A DNA stretch of 64,000 bases from assembly GCF_904849725.1 (NCBI RefSeq), contig NC_058521.1:558268176-558332175 (forward strand), read 5' to 3'. This document shows positions 35,589-45,811 of the stretch, in pieces. Each line of letters opens with the position of its first letter. Positions within the stretch are counted from its first letter, which is position 1. The notes under the pieces are model-generated. The model saw only the letters and a program-made list of their open reading frames with translations, searched no databases and was not told the DNA's origin. The stretch comes from Hordeum vulgare subsp. vulgare. Its lineage: Eukaryota > Streptophyta > Magnoliopsida > Poales > Poaceae. The translations under genes and the position numbers were made by a program.

Positions 35589-37140
35589 TGATATTTCTCC
35601 AACGTATCTATAATTTTTGATTGTTCCATGCTGATATATTATCATTTTAGAATACTTTTGGGGTTTTATTTACCAATTTATATTATTTTGAGCATCAACC
35701 TATTGATCCGGTGCCTAGTGCTAGTTGCTATTTTCTAGATGTTTTTCACTTTTCAGGTTTTCCATACCAAACGAAGCCCAATTGCCGTGAAACTTTTTGG
35801 TGATTTTTTCTGGACCAAAATAAGCCTGAGGAGTGTCGAAAGTAGTCTTGAGACTATAAGACGGGCCCACAAGCAAACTAGGCGTGGCCTAGGGGGCTGA
35901 TGGCGTGTGCCTCCGTTGTGGCCCTCCTAACTCCGTTCTCTCGTTTATAAATTCTCTTACACCGTAAAAACATCAAAAGTTGTACCGGAACACTTTTTAC
36001 GCCACCGCAAGTCTCTGTTTCGATGGGAGGCCATGTAGAGCTTGGGTTCGGCACCCTGCTGAAGGGGGGATCAATCACGGAGGGCCTCTTCATCAAGCTT
36101 GATGCCATCACGATGATGTGTGAGTAGTTCACCATAGACCTACCAGTCCATAGCCAGTACCTAGATGGAAATGTCTCTCTCCTTAAAATTCAATACAATG
36201 ATCATCGCATCTTCGCTTTGATCCACGTGATGTAATTCGTTTTGTGCGGTGCGTTTGTTGGGATCTGATGAATTATGGGTTTATATTCAGATTATTCATG
36301 ATAAATATTTGAGTCTCCTCTAAATACTTATATGATTCTTATGTGCATGATTATGATAGCTTCGTAATTCTCTCCGATCTATTCAAATAGTTTGGCGAAC
36401 TAGATCGATATTTCTTCGGTAAGAGAGGTGTGTTGTGGTAGGTTCAACCTAGCGAATTACTATATCCCAGTGATAGAAGGGGCAAGATACGTATTTGTGT
36501 TTCTTCTACTAAGGATAAAACGATGGGGTTTATTCATATTGCTTGAGTTTACTTTGTCTACATAGTGTCATTGTTCTCCATGCATCACTCTGTTTTATTT
36601 AATATAGATGCATGCTGGATAGCGGTCGATGTTTGGAGTAATAATAAAAGGTACAAGCAGGAGCCAACCTATTTGTTTATGGACATGATGCCTATATACT
36701 CATGATCAATGCTGTGAATATCACATAATTATCCACTTTTCTGTCAATTGCCCAACAGTAATTTGTTTACCCACCGTATGCTATTTTTCATGAGAGATGC
36801 CATAAGGGAAAACTATGGCCCCCGGTTCTATTCAGAACATATTAATAAAACCTTCAATACATTGCTTCCATTTACTTATTTTTATTTTATCTTGCTATCT
36901 GCAATTATCTACACACCTCACTTGCTTGCAAATAACAAGACAAGAGGATTGACAACCCTCTTGTCCGCGTTGGGTGCAAGTTGTTTGTTCTTTTGTGTGT
37001 AGCCGCTGAAGAAGGTTGTGATTGATATTCCTATTGGTTCGATAAACCTTGGTTTCATAACTGCGGAAAATACTTACCCACGTTGTGCTGCGATAACCCG
37101 TTCCTTTTCATGGAAAACCCAACGCAGATCACATGTATCA
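35589..37140 (+). repeat. 5' LTR of the plus-strand Gypsy element
   Basis: Starts TGATATTTCTCCAACGTATC and ends ATGTATCA (1552 bp). The first ~70 bases match the minus-strand element's LTR and the rest is only distantly similar. Internal landmarks: GAGGGCCTCTTCATCAAGCT, GATGATGTGTGAGTAGTT and TGCATGCTGGATAGCGGTCG. Confidence 0.8.
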
Positions 37141-37403
37141 GGAAGGATTTATGCCGCCATTGCTTGGGAATATCATCACCAACTACCAAGTAGCTCCACG
37201 CAAAATTTCATTCACTTGTTATTATTTTTATTTGCTGGTATATTTAGCCCGTCTCATGAAAAAATAGAAATACAAAAATATTTACCTTTGCTTGCTTAGC
37301 TTGTCACTAGTTTGCATCTTTGCTCTCTAGTTTACTTGCCTAGCTATGCTATCTTTATCTTTCTCACACCAAAACATAAAGTAAAATAAAAAAATAAAGA
37401 TAA

Positions 37404-37847
37404 ATGGACCCTCATCCACTAGATAGTGTGTTCAAAAGACCCATTTATGTTGAAACAATTGCTAGTGAGAGTGCACTAGATTATCTTTATGAGGTCTTCC
37501 TTAAAAATCATGAATATAAAAATTGTGAAATTTATAAAATGATCCATGATAGTTCTTTCATTGAAAAGCATGATTTCTATATTGTTGAATTTGAATTTGA
37601 TCCTTCATATAATCATTATGAGAGAGGAAAATATGGTTATAGAAATTTTCATGTTACTCACTTACCTCTCTTGGTATTCAGATTGTTAATGCTTCATTCT
37701 TCCTACTTGCTCATGCTAGACACTTCTTGGCTTCAAAAATTGTTTTCTTATAAAATGCCTATTCATAGGAAGCATGTTAGACATAAATTTTCTTGTCACA
37801 TGTTTTATGATGCTCTCTTTGTGATTCAATTCTTGTCTTTTATGTGA
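37404..37847 (+). CDS. Short Gypsy-internal ORF of unknown function
   Basis: 147 codons, uninterrupted, starting MDPHPLDSVFKRP and ending DALFVIQFLSFM, about 260 bases inside the LTR where gag would lie. The C-terminal half (from HDFYIVEFEFD) aligns with the C-terminus of the broken ORF at 32504-33280: VEF, HYERGKYGYRN, PLLVFRLLML, KMPIHRKHVRHKFSCH. No gag, zinc-knuckle or pol motif. The N-terminal halves differ, so this copy may be truncated or rearranged. TTGTTGGGAGACAACCCAAT follows the stop by about 45 bases in both elements. Presumably an element-encoded protein of a non-autonomous family; no evidence for activity. Confidence 0.55.
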   Translation: MDPHPLDSVFKRPIYVETIASESALDYLYEVFLKNHEYKNCEIYKMIHDSSFIEKHDFYIVEFEFDPSYNHYERGKYGYRNFHVTHLPLLVFRLLMLHSSYLLMLDTSWLQKLFSYKMPIHRKHVRHKFSCHMFYDALFVIQFLSFM

Positions 37848-38499
37848 GCATCATTGAAATTTCAAGCCTATCTTAATGGCTATAAAGAAAGAGCTTGTTG
37901 GGAGACAACCCAATATTTATCATTCATTTCTATTAGCTTGTGATAACATGATTATTTCCTCTGTAATGATTGTGTTTTTATGTTTTGTTTAGTGTTTGTG
38001 CCAAGTAAAGCCTTTGGGATGATGTGCATGATGAGTAGAATTGATACGGTGAAAAAAGGGAAACATTGACTTCTAGTATAGAATTTCTCTAATTTTACTG
38101 GAACATCTTCTTAAGCTGAATTAAGAGTATTTCTATACAAATTCCTCATGTCTTCCTAATTTTTCAGTATTTTTTGAGTTACGAAATTATAGGTTCATTA
38201 CAGATTCCTACAGTCTGTTCTGTTTGGGTCACATTCTGTTTTTGCTTGCGTAGTTTGCTTGTTTTGATGATGCTATGGATTGTAACCAGGGGGTGGGCTA
38301 TAATCCATGGAGGATATAGGATACAACAACATATGATACTATAAAATAAGAATCAACTTATAACACTACTGAAAGTATTTGATATGTTGCTTATACTCAC
38401 GGATCTCACGAAGTTTTGTTGAGTTTGGTGTGATTGAAGTTTTCAAGTTTTGGGTATTATCCCGATGGACAAAGGATTTGGGAGCGGAAAAAGCCTAAG

Positions 38500-38583
38500 C
38501 TTGGGGATTCCCAAGGCACCCCAAGGTAATATTCTAGGAAGACTCGAGCGTCTAACCTTGGGGATGCCCCGGAAGGCAGTTCC
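38500..38583 (+). other. Hairpin pair in plus-strand Gypsy internal domain
   Basis: CTTGGGGATTCC, loop CAA, GGCACCCCAAG (38500-38525) and GGGGATGCC paired with GGCAGTTCC (38560-38583) through G-T wobbles and one mismatch. Order and spacing mirror the pair at 31774-31858 in the other Gypsy element. Confidence 0.6.
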
Positions 38584-39482
38584 TCTTTTCGCCTCCATCC
38601 ATCGGTATGTCACTTGGAGCTATATTTTTATCATCACATGATATGAGTTTTGCTTGGAGCGTCGTTTGATTTTGTTTAATTTTACTTTAAGTTTTCCACA
38701 CTCATTGTTTGAGGGACACACCTATTTTAGAGAGATACCACAACATCACATTTTGTTAGAATACTCTATGTGCTTTACTTATCTCTTTTGAGCATCGCAC
38801 TTGCTCTAGTACTTCACTTATATCTTTTGAGCACGGTGCCTGTACATTTTATAGAAATATTCAGCTCTCGTTCTTCACTTATATTGGTTTTAGAGCCGAA
38901 CAAATAGTGATGGAAATTTGTATGGGTCATAAGACTAGATAAAAAATAAAGGGTATTCAATGAGTGATAACTAAAACCATCGTGTAGAACATATAGAGAA
39001 ATTGTGGGTTAATGATATTGATGTGGTGATATGAAAAAGGTGTGAGTGCATAATTATTAATTCAGAAAGGTGTCGATATTAAGATATGTTAAACTTCTTG
39101 TTCATCTAAAAATTAAAAGGGCATGGTGATGATGTGTGAGCATTTCTATTCTTAGTTGAAATCCTAGTATTGTTTTGAGCCGGAGTCACGCGATGGTTAA
39201 TTCCTACCAACCCTCTCACTTGGAGCATCCGAGTAGTACTTTGATTTGTGGTAAAACTAATAAAACTTTGCAATAAGTACATGAGTTCTTCACGACTAAT
39301 GTGACAACATTGACATATGCAATCTCACCTCCTCATATTTGCTAGCCTCTTCGGCACCGTGCATCACCCGTTCTCACCTTGAGGATCGGTGCAAATTTTG
39401 CGGGTGCATCCACACCCCATGACATGCCACGTTCTGTGGAATATATAAATTTTTATATCCTCCTGAAAAATAGCCACCATAC

Positions 39483-40532
39483 TGTCAGGGGGATAACCCC
39501 GGGGTAGGCTCATCGAGCTTATTCCTTCATTTCCGGCCCAATGGTCATGAAAGTATGAAGATTCCCAAGGCCCAAGTCTTCTGGCCGGCTAGGCATCACC
39601 TGCCGGCTGGAGGACGAGGCGGCCACCTTTCTGGACGGCCAGGCAACCCCTGCTGGCTAGAATCCAGGCGGCCTCCCCTTCAGAGCCGGCCTGGTCCCGC
39701 CAGCCAGACTGGGGAGGAGGCGGCCATGCTCAAGCCGGCTGGCCAAGCAGGCTAGCCGGCCGAGGATCACAAGTCACATCAGATCGTAGGTCAGGAAGAG
39801 ACCTCACGATTAAAGGTAGCTACGCGTCAGCAAAGGTACAGGATCAGGGCCCGGCAGGTACGAACGTCGGCTCTGATCCATCACCTAGCATAGAGTCGGA
39901 CCGTCACACTCCCACCCCATTACTGCACTCGGCGTGGGGAACAGTGGAGGCAGTCGTACTACCTGCCCATGAAGAATCTCGCGGGGCGACGCTTGACGTA
40001 CAATGCGTGCTCAGCATCAACCTTACGCGAGAGCCTCATTGACCAGCCGGCGGGTCCCACAGGCAATCGAGACCATGCAGCCGGCGGGCCCCTCATCGAC
40101 AAGACCAGACCCTTGTGGGCCCCTGGCCAGCCGGCGAAGCAGCCAGCCGGGTCCCTCGCTTGTACCCTTTATCCATATTGTAGGCCGTCGGGTTCGTCTA
40201 TAAACCCCCCCGGTCGCCCCCATGCAAGGGGGCCGATCCTTCACCAGTCATTCAACACAACACATTCACCAACCACATAGAGAGAGGTAGAGACGAGCCG
40301 ACTGCTCCCCTCTTCCTCCTCCCAACACAGCTCCAGGAGCGACATTGTACTCTGTTCCTATACATCAAACACTCTAGCAGGATTAGGGGTATTATCTCTA
40401 CGGAGAGCCCTGAACCTGGGTACATCGTGCGTCCCATGCATGTACCAACTTCGTTCCCAGCGCCCACCTTTGTCCCTTCGGTTCTCACCGACTTTAGCCT
40501 ACCTATGGCATATGTTGTGAGTATTCACCGAC
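39483..40532 (+). repeat. 5' LTR of the CATAC element
   Basis: 1050 bp, rich in GCCGGC motifs. TATAAA at 40199-40204 is a likely core promoter; transcription would start about 30 bases further right, before CAACACAACACATTC. Confidence 0.92.
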
Positions 40533-40927
40533 ATTTGGCGCCCACCGTGGGGCCGATCGCGGCATCGGCTGGCTTTACGCGCTGGGCGGGGCCCCACACC
40601 TACACCACCGGATGCATCACGTCCGGATCAGTTTGCATGCCCGTGGAGCCCGCTTTCGACGAGGCGACACCCATGATGATCGACGTCCCCGTCCGCCATG
40701 TGGATTCGGACGAAGATTCTGATGACGAGGCGCTCCCTAGCGTCATCGTCGCTGCTATGGAGAACCTCAGCGTTCTCTTCAGCGACCTTCGTCTCAACGA
40801 CGGCCCGCGCTACTTCGGCGAGGACTTCGATGTTGAGGCGCTCTGCGCCAGCTTCAGCAGGCTCTCTATCGTTGAGATGCCTGCCCGCGACATTTACCCC
40901 AGTAGCTCATTGTACGCCTGTACATGA
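40533..40927 (+). pseudogene. Short coding-like start of the CATAC element internal domain
   Basis: Plus-strand frame following the primer-binding site, ending TGA at 40925-40927. The last 100 residues are acidic (HVDSDEDSDDEALP, NDGPRYFGEDFDVEALCASF). It may be a leftover of the element's first ORF. No known domain recognised, no pol downstream. Confidence 0.35.
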
Positions 40928-41025
40928 GCATCATAAAGCAGCTGCCAAAAGGGAGAAAAAGGGAGCAGAATTAAGACTCGACCTGGTTAAAAACCTAACC
41001 AGCCCGACTCTCGGGGGCTACACCG

Positions 41026-41161
41026 AGTGGGTGCGCTAGCGCGCCCCCACTGAAGAAGACTACGCAGGAAAAGAGGCCTCCAAGAGATTCGGACCGGTTG
41101 GCAATCAACCCGCCCGATTCTCGGGGGCTACACCAAGTGGGTGCGCTGTCGCGCCCCCACT
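41026..41161. repeat. Duplicated 26-nt hairpin, 110 bp apart
   Basis: AGTGGGTGCGC/GCGCCCCCACT stems at 41026-41051 and 41136-41161. Each is preceded by CTCGGGGGCTACACC within an approximately 50-bp repeat. They lie at the junction between the plus-strand leftover ORF and the 3' side of the antisense gene remnant. Confidence 0.8.
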
Positions 41162-41381
41162 AACGCCAAGGAGAAGAGAAAAAAGAAGTACAAAAAACCA
41201 AAGAAGGCAATACCTACCTGGGTGCGGGCTTCCACGCGCTCCATGTCGCCGCATACCACGCGGGCCGACTGCTCCACCTTCGACCGGCTGCTGGTAAACA
41301 TCGTCACCAGCTCCGGTACGCCAGAAAGAACGGTGCCAGCGGGCAGTCGCAGGCGGGCCAAGTTCGCCGCCCACCATGTCT

Positions 41382-43741
41382 TCATAGGCCGGCTCCCAGC
41401 CCGCCCCCGGCTCTTGGCGCAACAGGGCCGTGCTCGGGAACGACGATGGCGCCGGCTCGTGGTGCCGGCTCGACAGCCGGCTCGCGCGCCGTCCCGATCG
41501 GCGCTACCTCCCCCGCAGGAGGCGGATGGGCCGCGTACGGCGCATCCATGGTTGCCCCTGGGGCATCAGGGGCCACGTCCGGCGCTGCCAGGTCCAACTC
41601 TGGCGCGTCAGGAGGCGCCTCGGCCCTGGGAGAATCAGGGATCGTCTCCAGGTCCATCTGCTCCGAGGCTGCCGGTTCAGATGGCTGGGCCCACTTGGTC
41701 CTTGGGGCCGTCCTAGAGGCGGCCTCGCTAGCTGGCTCCTCCGCACGGGCATGCGCGGAGGGGTCATGTCTAGCCTTCGCACGCTTCTCCGCCGGCCTCT
41801 CGACCCGGCTGGGGCGAGGTTGACCCACGGCGGCCTTCCCCGCAGCTGTATCCCACCGGCGCTTGGACTCTATCTCAAGCTCCCTCTTGGCAGCATCAGC
41901 TGCTACCCAGCCGGCCCGTTCGGCTGCGGAGGCGGTGTCTTCATTCGCATCCTCCGCCTCCTTGTCAAGCAAAGCTCCTAAGGAACAAAGCTCATCTCAA
42001 GATGGGCAAAGGAAAAAAGGAGGAAACCATACCCTGCAACTACCGGGACCTGTCTTCGGCCACCACCACGGCGCCTCTTGGCACCGCGTGCTCGCTGCCC
42101 GGCTGGAGGACCCGGCGCCGGCCGCTTGGAGGCCGGACGGGAAGCTGTGGCACCCTTGCCCTTCTTCCCGTCTGCCTCGTCAGCAGTGGTCGCTCCGCCA
42201 CCCTGACGTCGGCCACGCGTCAGCAGTGGGCTGGTGACCTCCTCCACCTCGTCGGAGTCTTCCTCGAAGGCTGCATCAGAACATAATGAGGCTACCACGT
42301 CGTCGTCCGCCCAGTCTGCTACAAGCGTGCCGCCTGTACTCACCAGACGGCTCGGTCCCTTCCGACTCTAGGGGATCTTCCGAGCCGGCAGAGGAGTCTG
42401 AGCGGGGCTCCATTGTGCCCTCGTTCTCCATCTCGGAGGAGTCGGACACCTCCACATCAGGAGCAGGCTGACGGAGGGACCCCTGCAGAGTCTCGAACAG
42501 CTACAAAAAAGGAATTCAACCAAAGGCTCAGCAACGCCACCGGCTTCAAGACAAAACAAGAGGGAAGAATGGAGCAAGGCTACCATCGGAGGCGGGAGAG
42601 CCCTGTTGAACGGGGACATCCCCCATGTCCATTCCCCGCCCTCATCCATGCGGACAGTGGAGATCAGATTCACCCTTCGCGCTACAGCGCCCGGGGTAAA
42701 CCTCTTGGTGGACAGCCGGCTTGGATCAAGCCGGCTGCTCATCTGGCAGACCAGATGCGGCTGCCTTTGCAGAGACAGAATCCAGCACACCACCATGGTG
42801 GTGAGAAGGTCGCGGCCGAGGAGGCCGCTCTTCTCCAAGATGTCAAGGTGGGCACAAATAAGCGCCACCTCAGGATGCGGCCTGGGAGTCTTTGCATCCT
42901 AGTTTCGCCGCGTTGGGGGAGCGATGACAAACGGGGGCATGTTGAGGGCGTCCTGGGCCGGGTCGGCGCTCTTCACGTAGAAGAACCCCTTCTGCCAATG
43001 CTTGATGGAGTCTTGCAGAGGCATCTGGGGGAAGCCGGACTTCACACGATGATGCACCAATGCGGCCCCGCACGGCGTCATGGGGCGTGGCCCCCTGAGC
43101 TTCTCCACCTCGGATTTCTCCATGGCGATGGACTGCTGCTTGAAGAAGAAGAGGCTGCGCCACAGATCGACGCGAGGCTCGATCCCCACGAAGCCCTCAC
43201 ACAGGACCACGAAGGCGGCCAGCTGCAGTATGGCGTTCGGCTCCAGATGATGCGGCTACAGGCCAAAGAACTGGAGCCATTCGGCGAAGAAGGAGCTAGC
43301 CGGGAGCCCGAAGCCCCGGTAGAAGTGCTCGACGAAGACCACGACCTCTCCCACGGAGGGTGCGGGAGCGGTCTCGGAGCTGGGGAGGTGCACCAAAACT
43401 TGGGAGGCCGGGGACAGCAGGTGATGGTGACGAAGCGCTTCGATGTGCCCCTCATCCACGTCGCTGTGAGCCAGGCCCCCTGCGAGGACGCCTTCTGCGC
43501 TGATGACTTCTTCGAGGAGGAACCGTCGGCCATGGCTGCGGGTGGTGAGGGCTCGAAACGGTCGACGAGGTCGCGACGGCGAAGAGGAAGAAGACGAAGG
43601 GCGCAAGCTCTTCTTATCAGGACACAAGGAGGAAGAAAGCGCGGATGCGGGGCGAGAAGAGGGGGCGAATGGCCTCCTCGAAACCCTCGCGTCCCATTTA
43701 AACCCCCACGAAGTGTCATGGGGAGGGGATCCGGTGTGCAC
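41382..43741 (-). pseudogene. Antisense gene remnant inside the LTR element (putative gypsy-type transposon domain protein)
   Basis: On the minus strand a conserved-looking protein reads from about 43741 to 42368 in one frame, with two TAG stops (43256-43258 and 42899-42901). Key pieces: VLVHLPSSETAPAPSVGEVV, EHFYRGFGLPASSFFAEWL, then PNAILQLAAFVVLCEGFVGI, SLFFFKQQ, HWQKGFFYVK and PEVALICAHLDILEKSGLLG. This matches the plant family annotated as putative gypsy-type transposon (PF04195-like), known to me as antisense ORFs in grass Gypsy elements. Further exons with acceptor-like ends follow: LFETLQGS near 42500, DEVEEVTSPLLTRGRR near 42230, and an Ala/Pro/Glu-rich tail (41382-41972). A frameshift is likely near 43530, where the ATG context MADGSSSKK meets another frame. 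Function unknown; defective here. Confidence 0.65.
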
Positions 43742-44092
43742 TGGGCCCCATTAATCCCGTGTATTACGGGCGGTAACGCTCCCCTAAGCCCAACCGCCGC
43801 GAAGTAAATCCGGAGAGGATCTCCCGCGCGAAGGCCGAGGGGGCGTCGTGGCGGGACCCCGGGGCCCAGGCCCGGTCCCATCAGCAGTAGTCACCATCAT
43901 TACGCTAGGCGGGGCGTGGCACGTGGCGTTCTCCGGCCCAGTCACGACTGGACCGAGGCGTTGCTTCGAAGCCACCCGGTTTCGAAGCCGGCGTCCTTCG
44001 CCGCGAATAACAGCCAAAATATCAAGACAAATCAACAAGCCGGTGAGGCCGCCCACCCGCAGGAGGCAGACCTCGCCAGCTTCGGGGACTAC

Positions 44093-45168
44093 TGTCGGGG
44101 GGATAACCCCGGGGTAGGCTCATCGAGCCTATTCCTTCATTTCCGGCCCAATGGACATGAACGTATGAAGATTCCCAAGGCCCAAGTCTTCTGGCCGGCT
44201 AGGCATCACCTGCCGGCTGGAGGACGAGGCGGCCACTTTTCTGGCCGGCCAGGCAACCCCTGCCGGCTAGAATCCAGGCGGCCTCCCATTCAGAGCCGGC
44301 CTGGTCCCGCCAGCCGGACTGGGGAGGAGGCGGCCACGCTCAAGCCGACTGACCAAGCAGGCTAGCCGGCCGAGGATCACAAGTCACATCAGATCATAGG
44401 TCAGGAAGAGACCTCACAATTAAAGGTAGCTATGCGTCAGCAAAGGTACAGGATCAGGGCGCCCGACAGGTATGAGCGTCGGCGGCCACGCCGCTGACCT
44501 ACCCCGGCTCTGATCCATCACCTAGCATAGAGTCGGACCATCACACTCCCACTTCATTACTGCACTCGGCGTGGGGAACAGTGGAGGCAATCGTACTACC
44601 TGCCCAGGAAGAATTTCGCGGGGCGACGCTTGATGTACAACGCGTGCTCAACATCAACCTTATGCGAGAGCCTCATTGGCCAGCCGGCGGGTCCCACAGG
44701 AAATCGAGACCATGCAGCCGGCGGGCCCCTCATCGACAAGACAAGACCCTTGTGGGCCCCTGGCCAGCCGGCGAAGCAGCCAGCCGGGTCCCACGCTTGT
44801 ACCCTCTATCCATATTGTAGGCCGGCGGGTTCGTCTATAAAACCCCCCGGTCGCCCCCATGCAAGGGCCGATCCTTCAACAGTCATTCAACACAACACAT
44901 TCACCAACCACATAGAGACAAGTAGAGACGAGCCGGCTGCTCCCCTCTTCCTCCTCCCGACACAGCTCCAGGAGCGACATTGTACTCTATTCCTATACAT
45001 CAAACACTCCGGCAGGATTAGGGGTATTATCTCTACGGAGAGCCCTGAACCTGGGTACATCGTGCGTCCCATGCGTGTACCAACCTCGTTCCCAGCGCCC
45101 ACCTTTGTCCCTTCGATTCTCACCGACTTTAGCCTACCTATGGCATATGTTGTGAGTATTCACCAACA
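44093..45168 (+). repeat. 3' LTR of the CATAC element
   Basis: 1076 bp. Aligns with the 5' LTR over its length. Has TATAAAA at 44836-44842 and ends CACCAACA followed by CATAC. Confidence 0.92.
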
Positions 45169-45811
45169 CATACCTACCTATCTTGGCATTTCCATAGCCA
45201 TTCCGATATATATTGCCATGAAAATGCCATCATCACTTCACATGACTAGTTTGTTCATCATCGTAATGCTTTGCATGATCATATAGAGATGACATAGTAT
45301 TTGTGGCAAAGCCACCATTCATCATATTTTTGATACATGTCATGCTAGATCTTTGCACATCCTGGTACACCGTGAGAGGCGTTCATACATAGTCATATTG
45401 TCCTATCAGTTTTCATATTGAGTTGTAAGTAAATAAAAGTGTGATGATCATCACTATTAGGCATTGTACCAGTGAGGAAATGAAAATGGGGGAGGCCAAA
45501 TGAGCCCACCATAATAAAAGATGAAAGACAATGAATGAGAGAAAAAGAGAGAAGGGACTTGGCTACTATCCTTTACCACACTTGTGCCTCAAAGTGGCAC
45601 CTTGTTCTTCATATAGAGAGTCCCAGGTTATATCATTCGTATGCTAGTGTGGATCACTTTTTCATAAACTTGGCTTGTATATTCTGATGACAGGCTTCCT
45701 CAAATGCGTGAGGTCTTCATGAGCAAGCAAGTTGGATGCACACTCCAATTAGCTTTAGTGGAGCTTTCATACACTTATAGCTCTTGTGCATCATTTCCAT
45801 GGCAACCCCTA
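45169..45811 (+). mobile_element. Continuation of the plus-strand Gypsy internal domain
   Basis: Resumes after the CATAC element. Landmarks such as AGGGACTTGGCTACTATCC, TTCATATAGAGAGTC and GGCTTCCTCAAATGCG are those of the right-hand internal region of the same Gypsy group. Stops at GGCAACCCCTA, where the next element begins (likely target CCCTA). Non-coding. Confidence 0.65.

Larger units (their letters stand above)
35589..39482 (+). mobile_element. Gypsy-type LTR retrotransposon, plus strand, left part (continues at 45169)
   Basis: A diverged relative of the minus-strand element. It has an LTR at 35589-37140, a degenerate primer-binding site at about 37151-37171, then an internal domain with a short ORF and hairpin pair but no gag-pol. 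It is interrupted at 39482/45169 by a complete LTR element (CATAC on both sides) and again after 45811. Its right LTR is not in the window. Confidence 0.8.
39483..45168 (+). mobile_element. Complete LTR retrotransposon with CATAC target duplication, no pol (5.7 kb)
   Basis: LTRs at 39483-40532 and 44093-45168 start TGTC(A/G)GGGGGATAACCCC and end CCGACA/CCAACA. The flanking 5-mers CATAC at 39478-39482 and 45169-45173 are identical. A primer-binding-site-like TGGCGCCCACCGTGGGGCC begins at 40534, and a purine-rich GGGGACTAC tract precedes the right LTR. The 3.56-kb internal domain is GC-rich, lacks protease, polymerase and integrase, and instead carries a gag-like leftover and an antisense gene remnant. 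The arrangement fits Retand-type Gypsy derivatives. The LTRs differ by several percent plus a ~25-bp indel near 44480, so the insertion is not recent. Confidence 0.92.

Noticed and set aside
41141..41981. Overlapping plus-strand frames of 180-190 codons
   Set aside because: They are GC-rich shadows of the antisense gene remnant on the other strand.
42413..43807. 464-codon plus-strand frame
   Set aside because: The residue pattern is that of a complementary-strand shadow (many Gly/Arg/Glu, no domain); the minus strand carries the recognisable protein.
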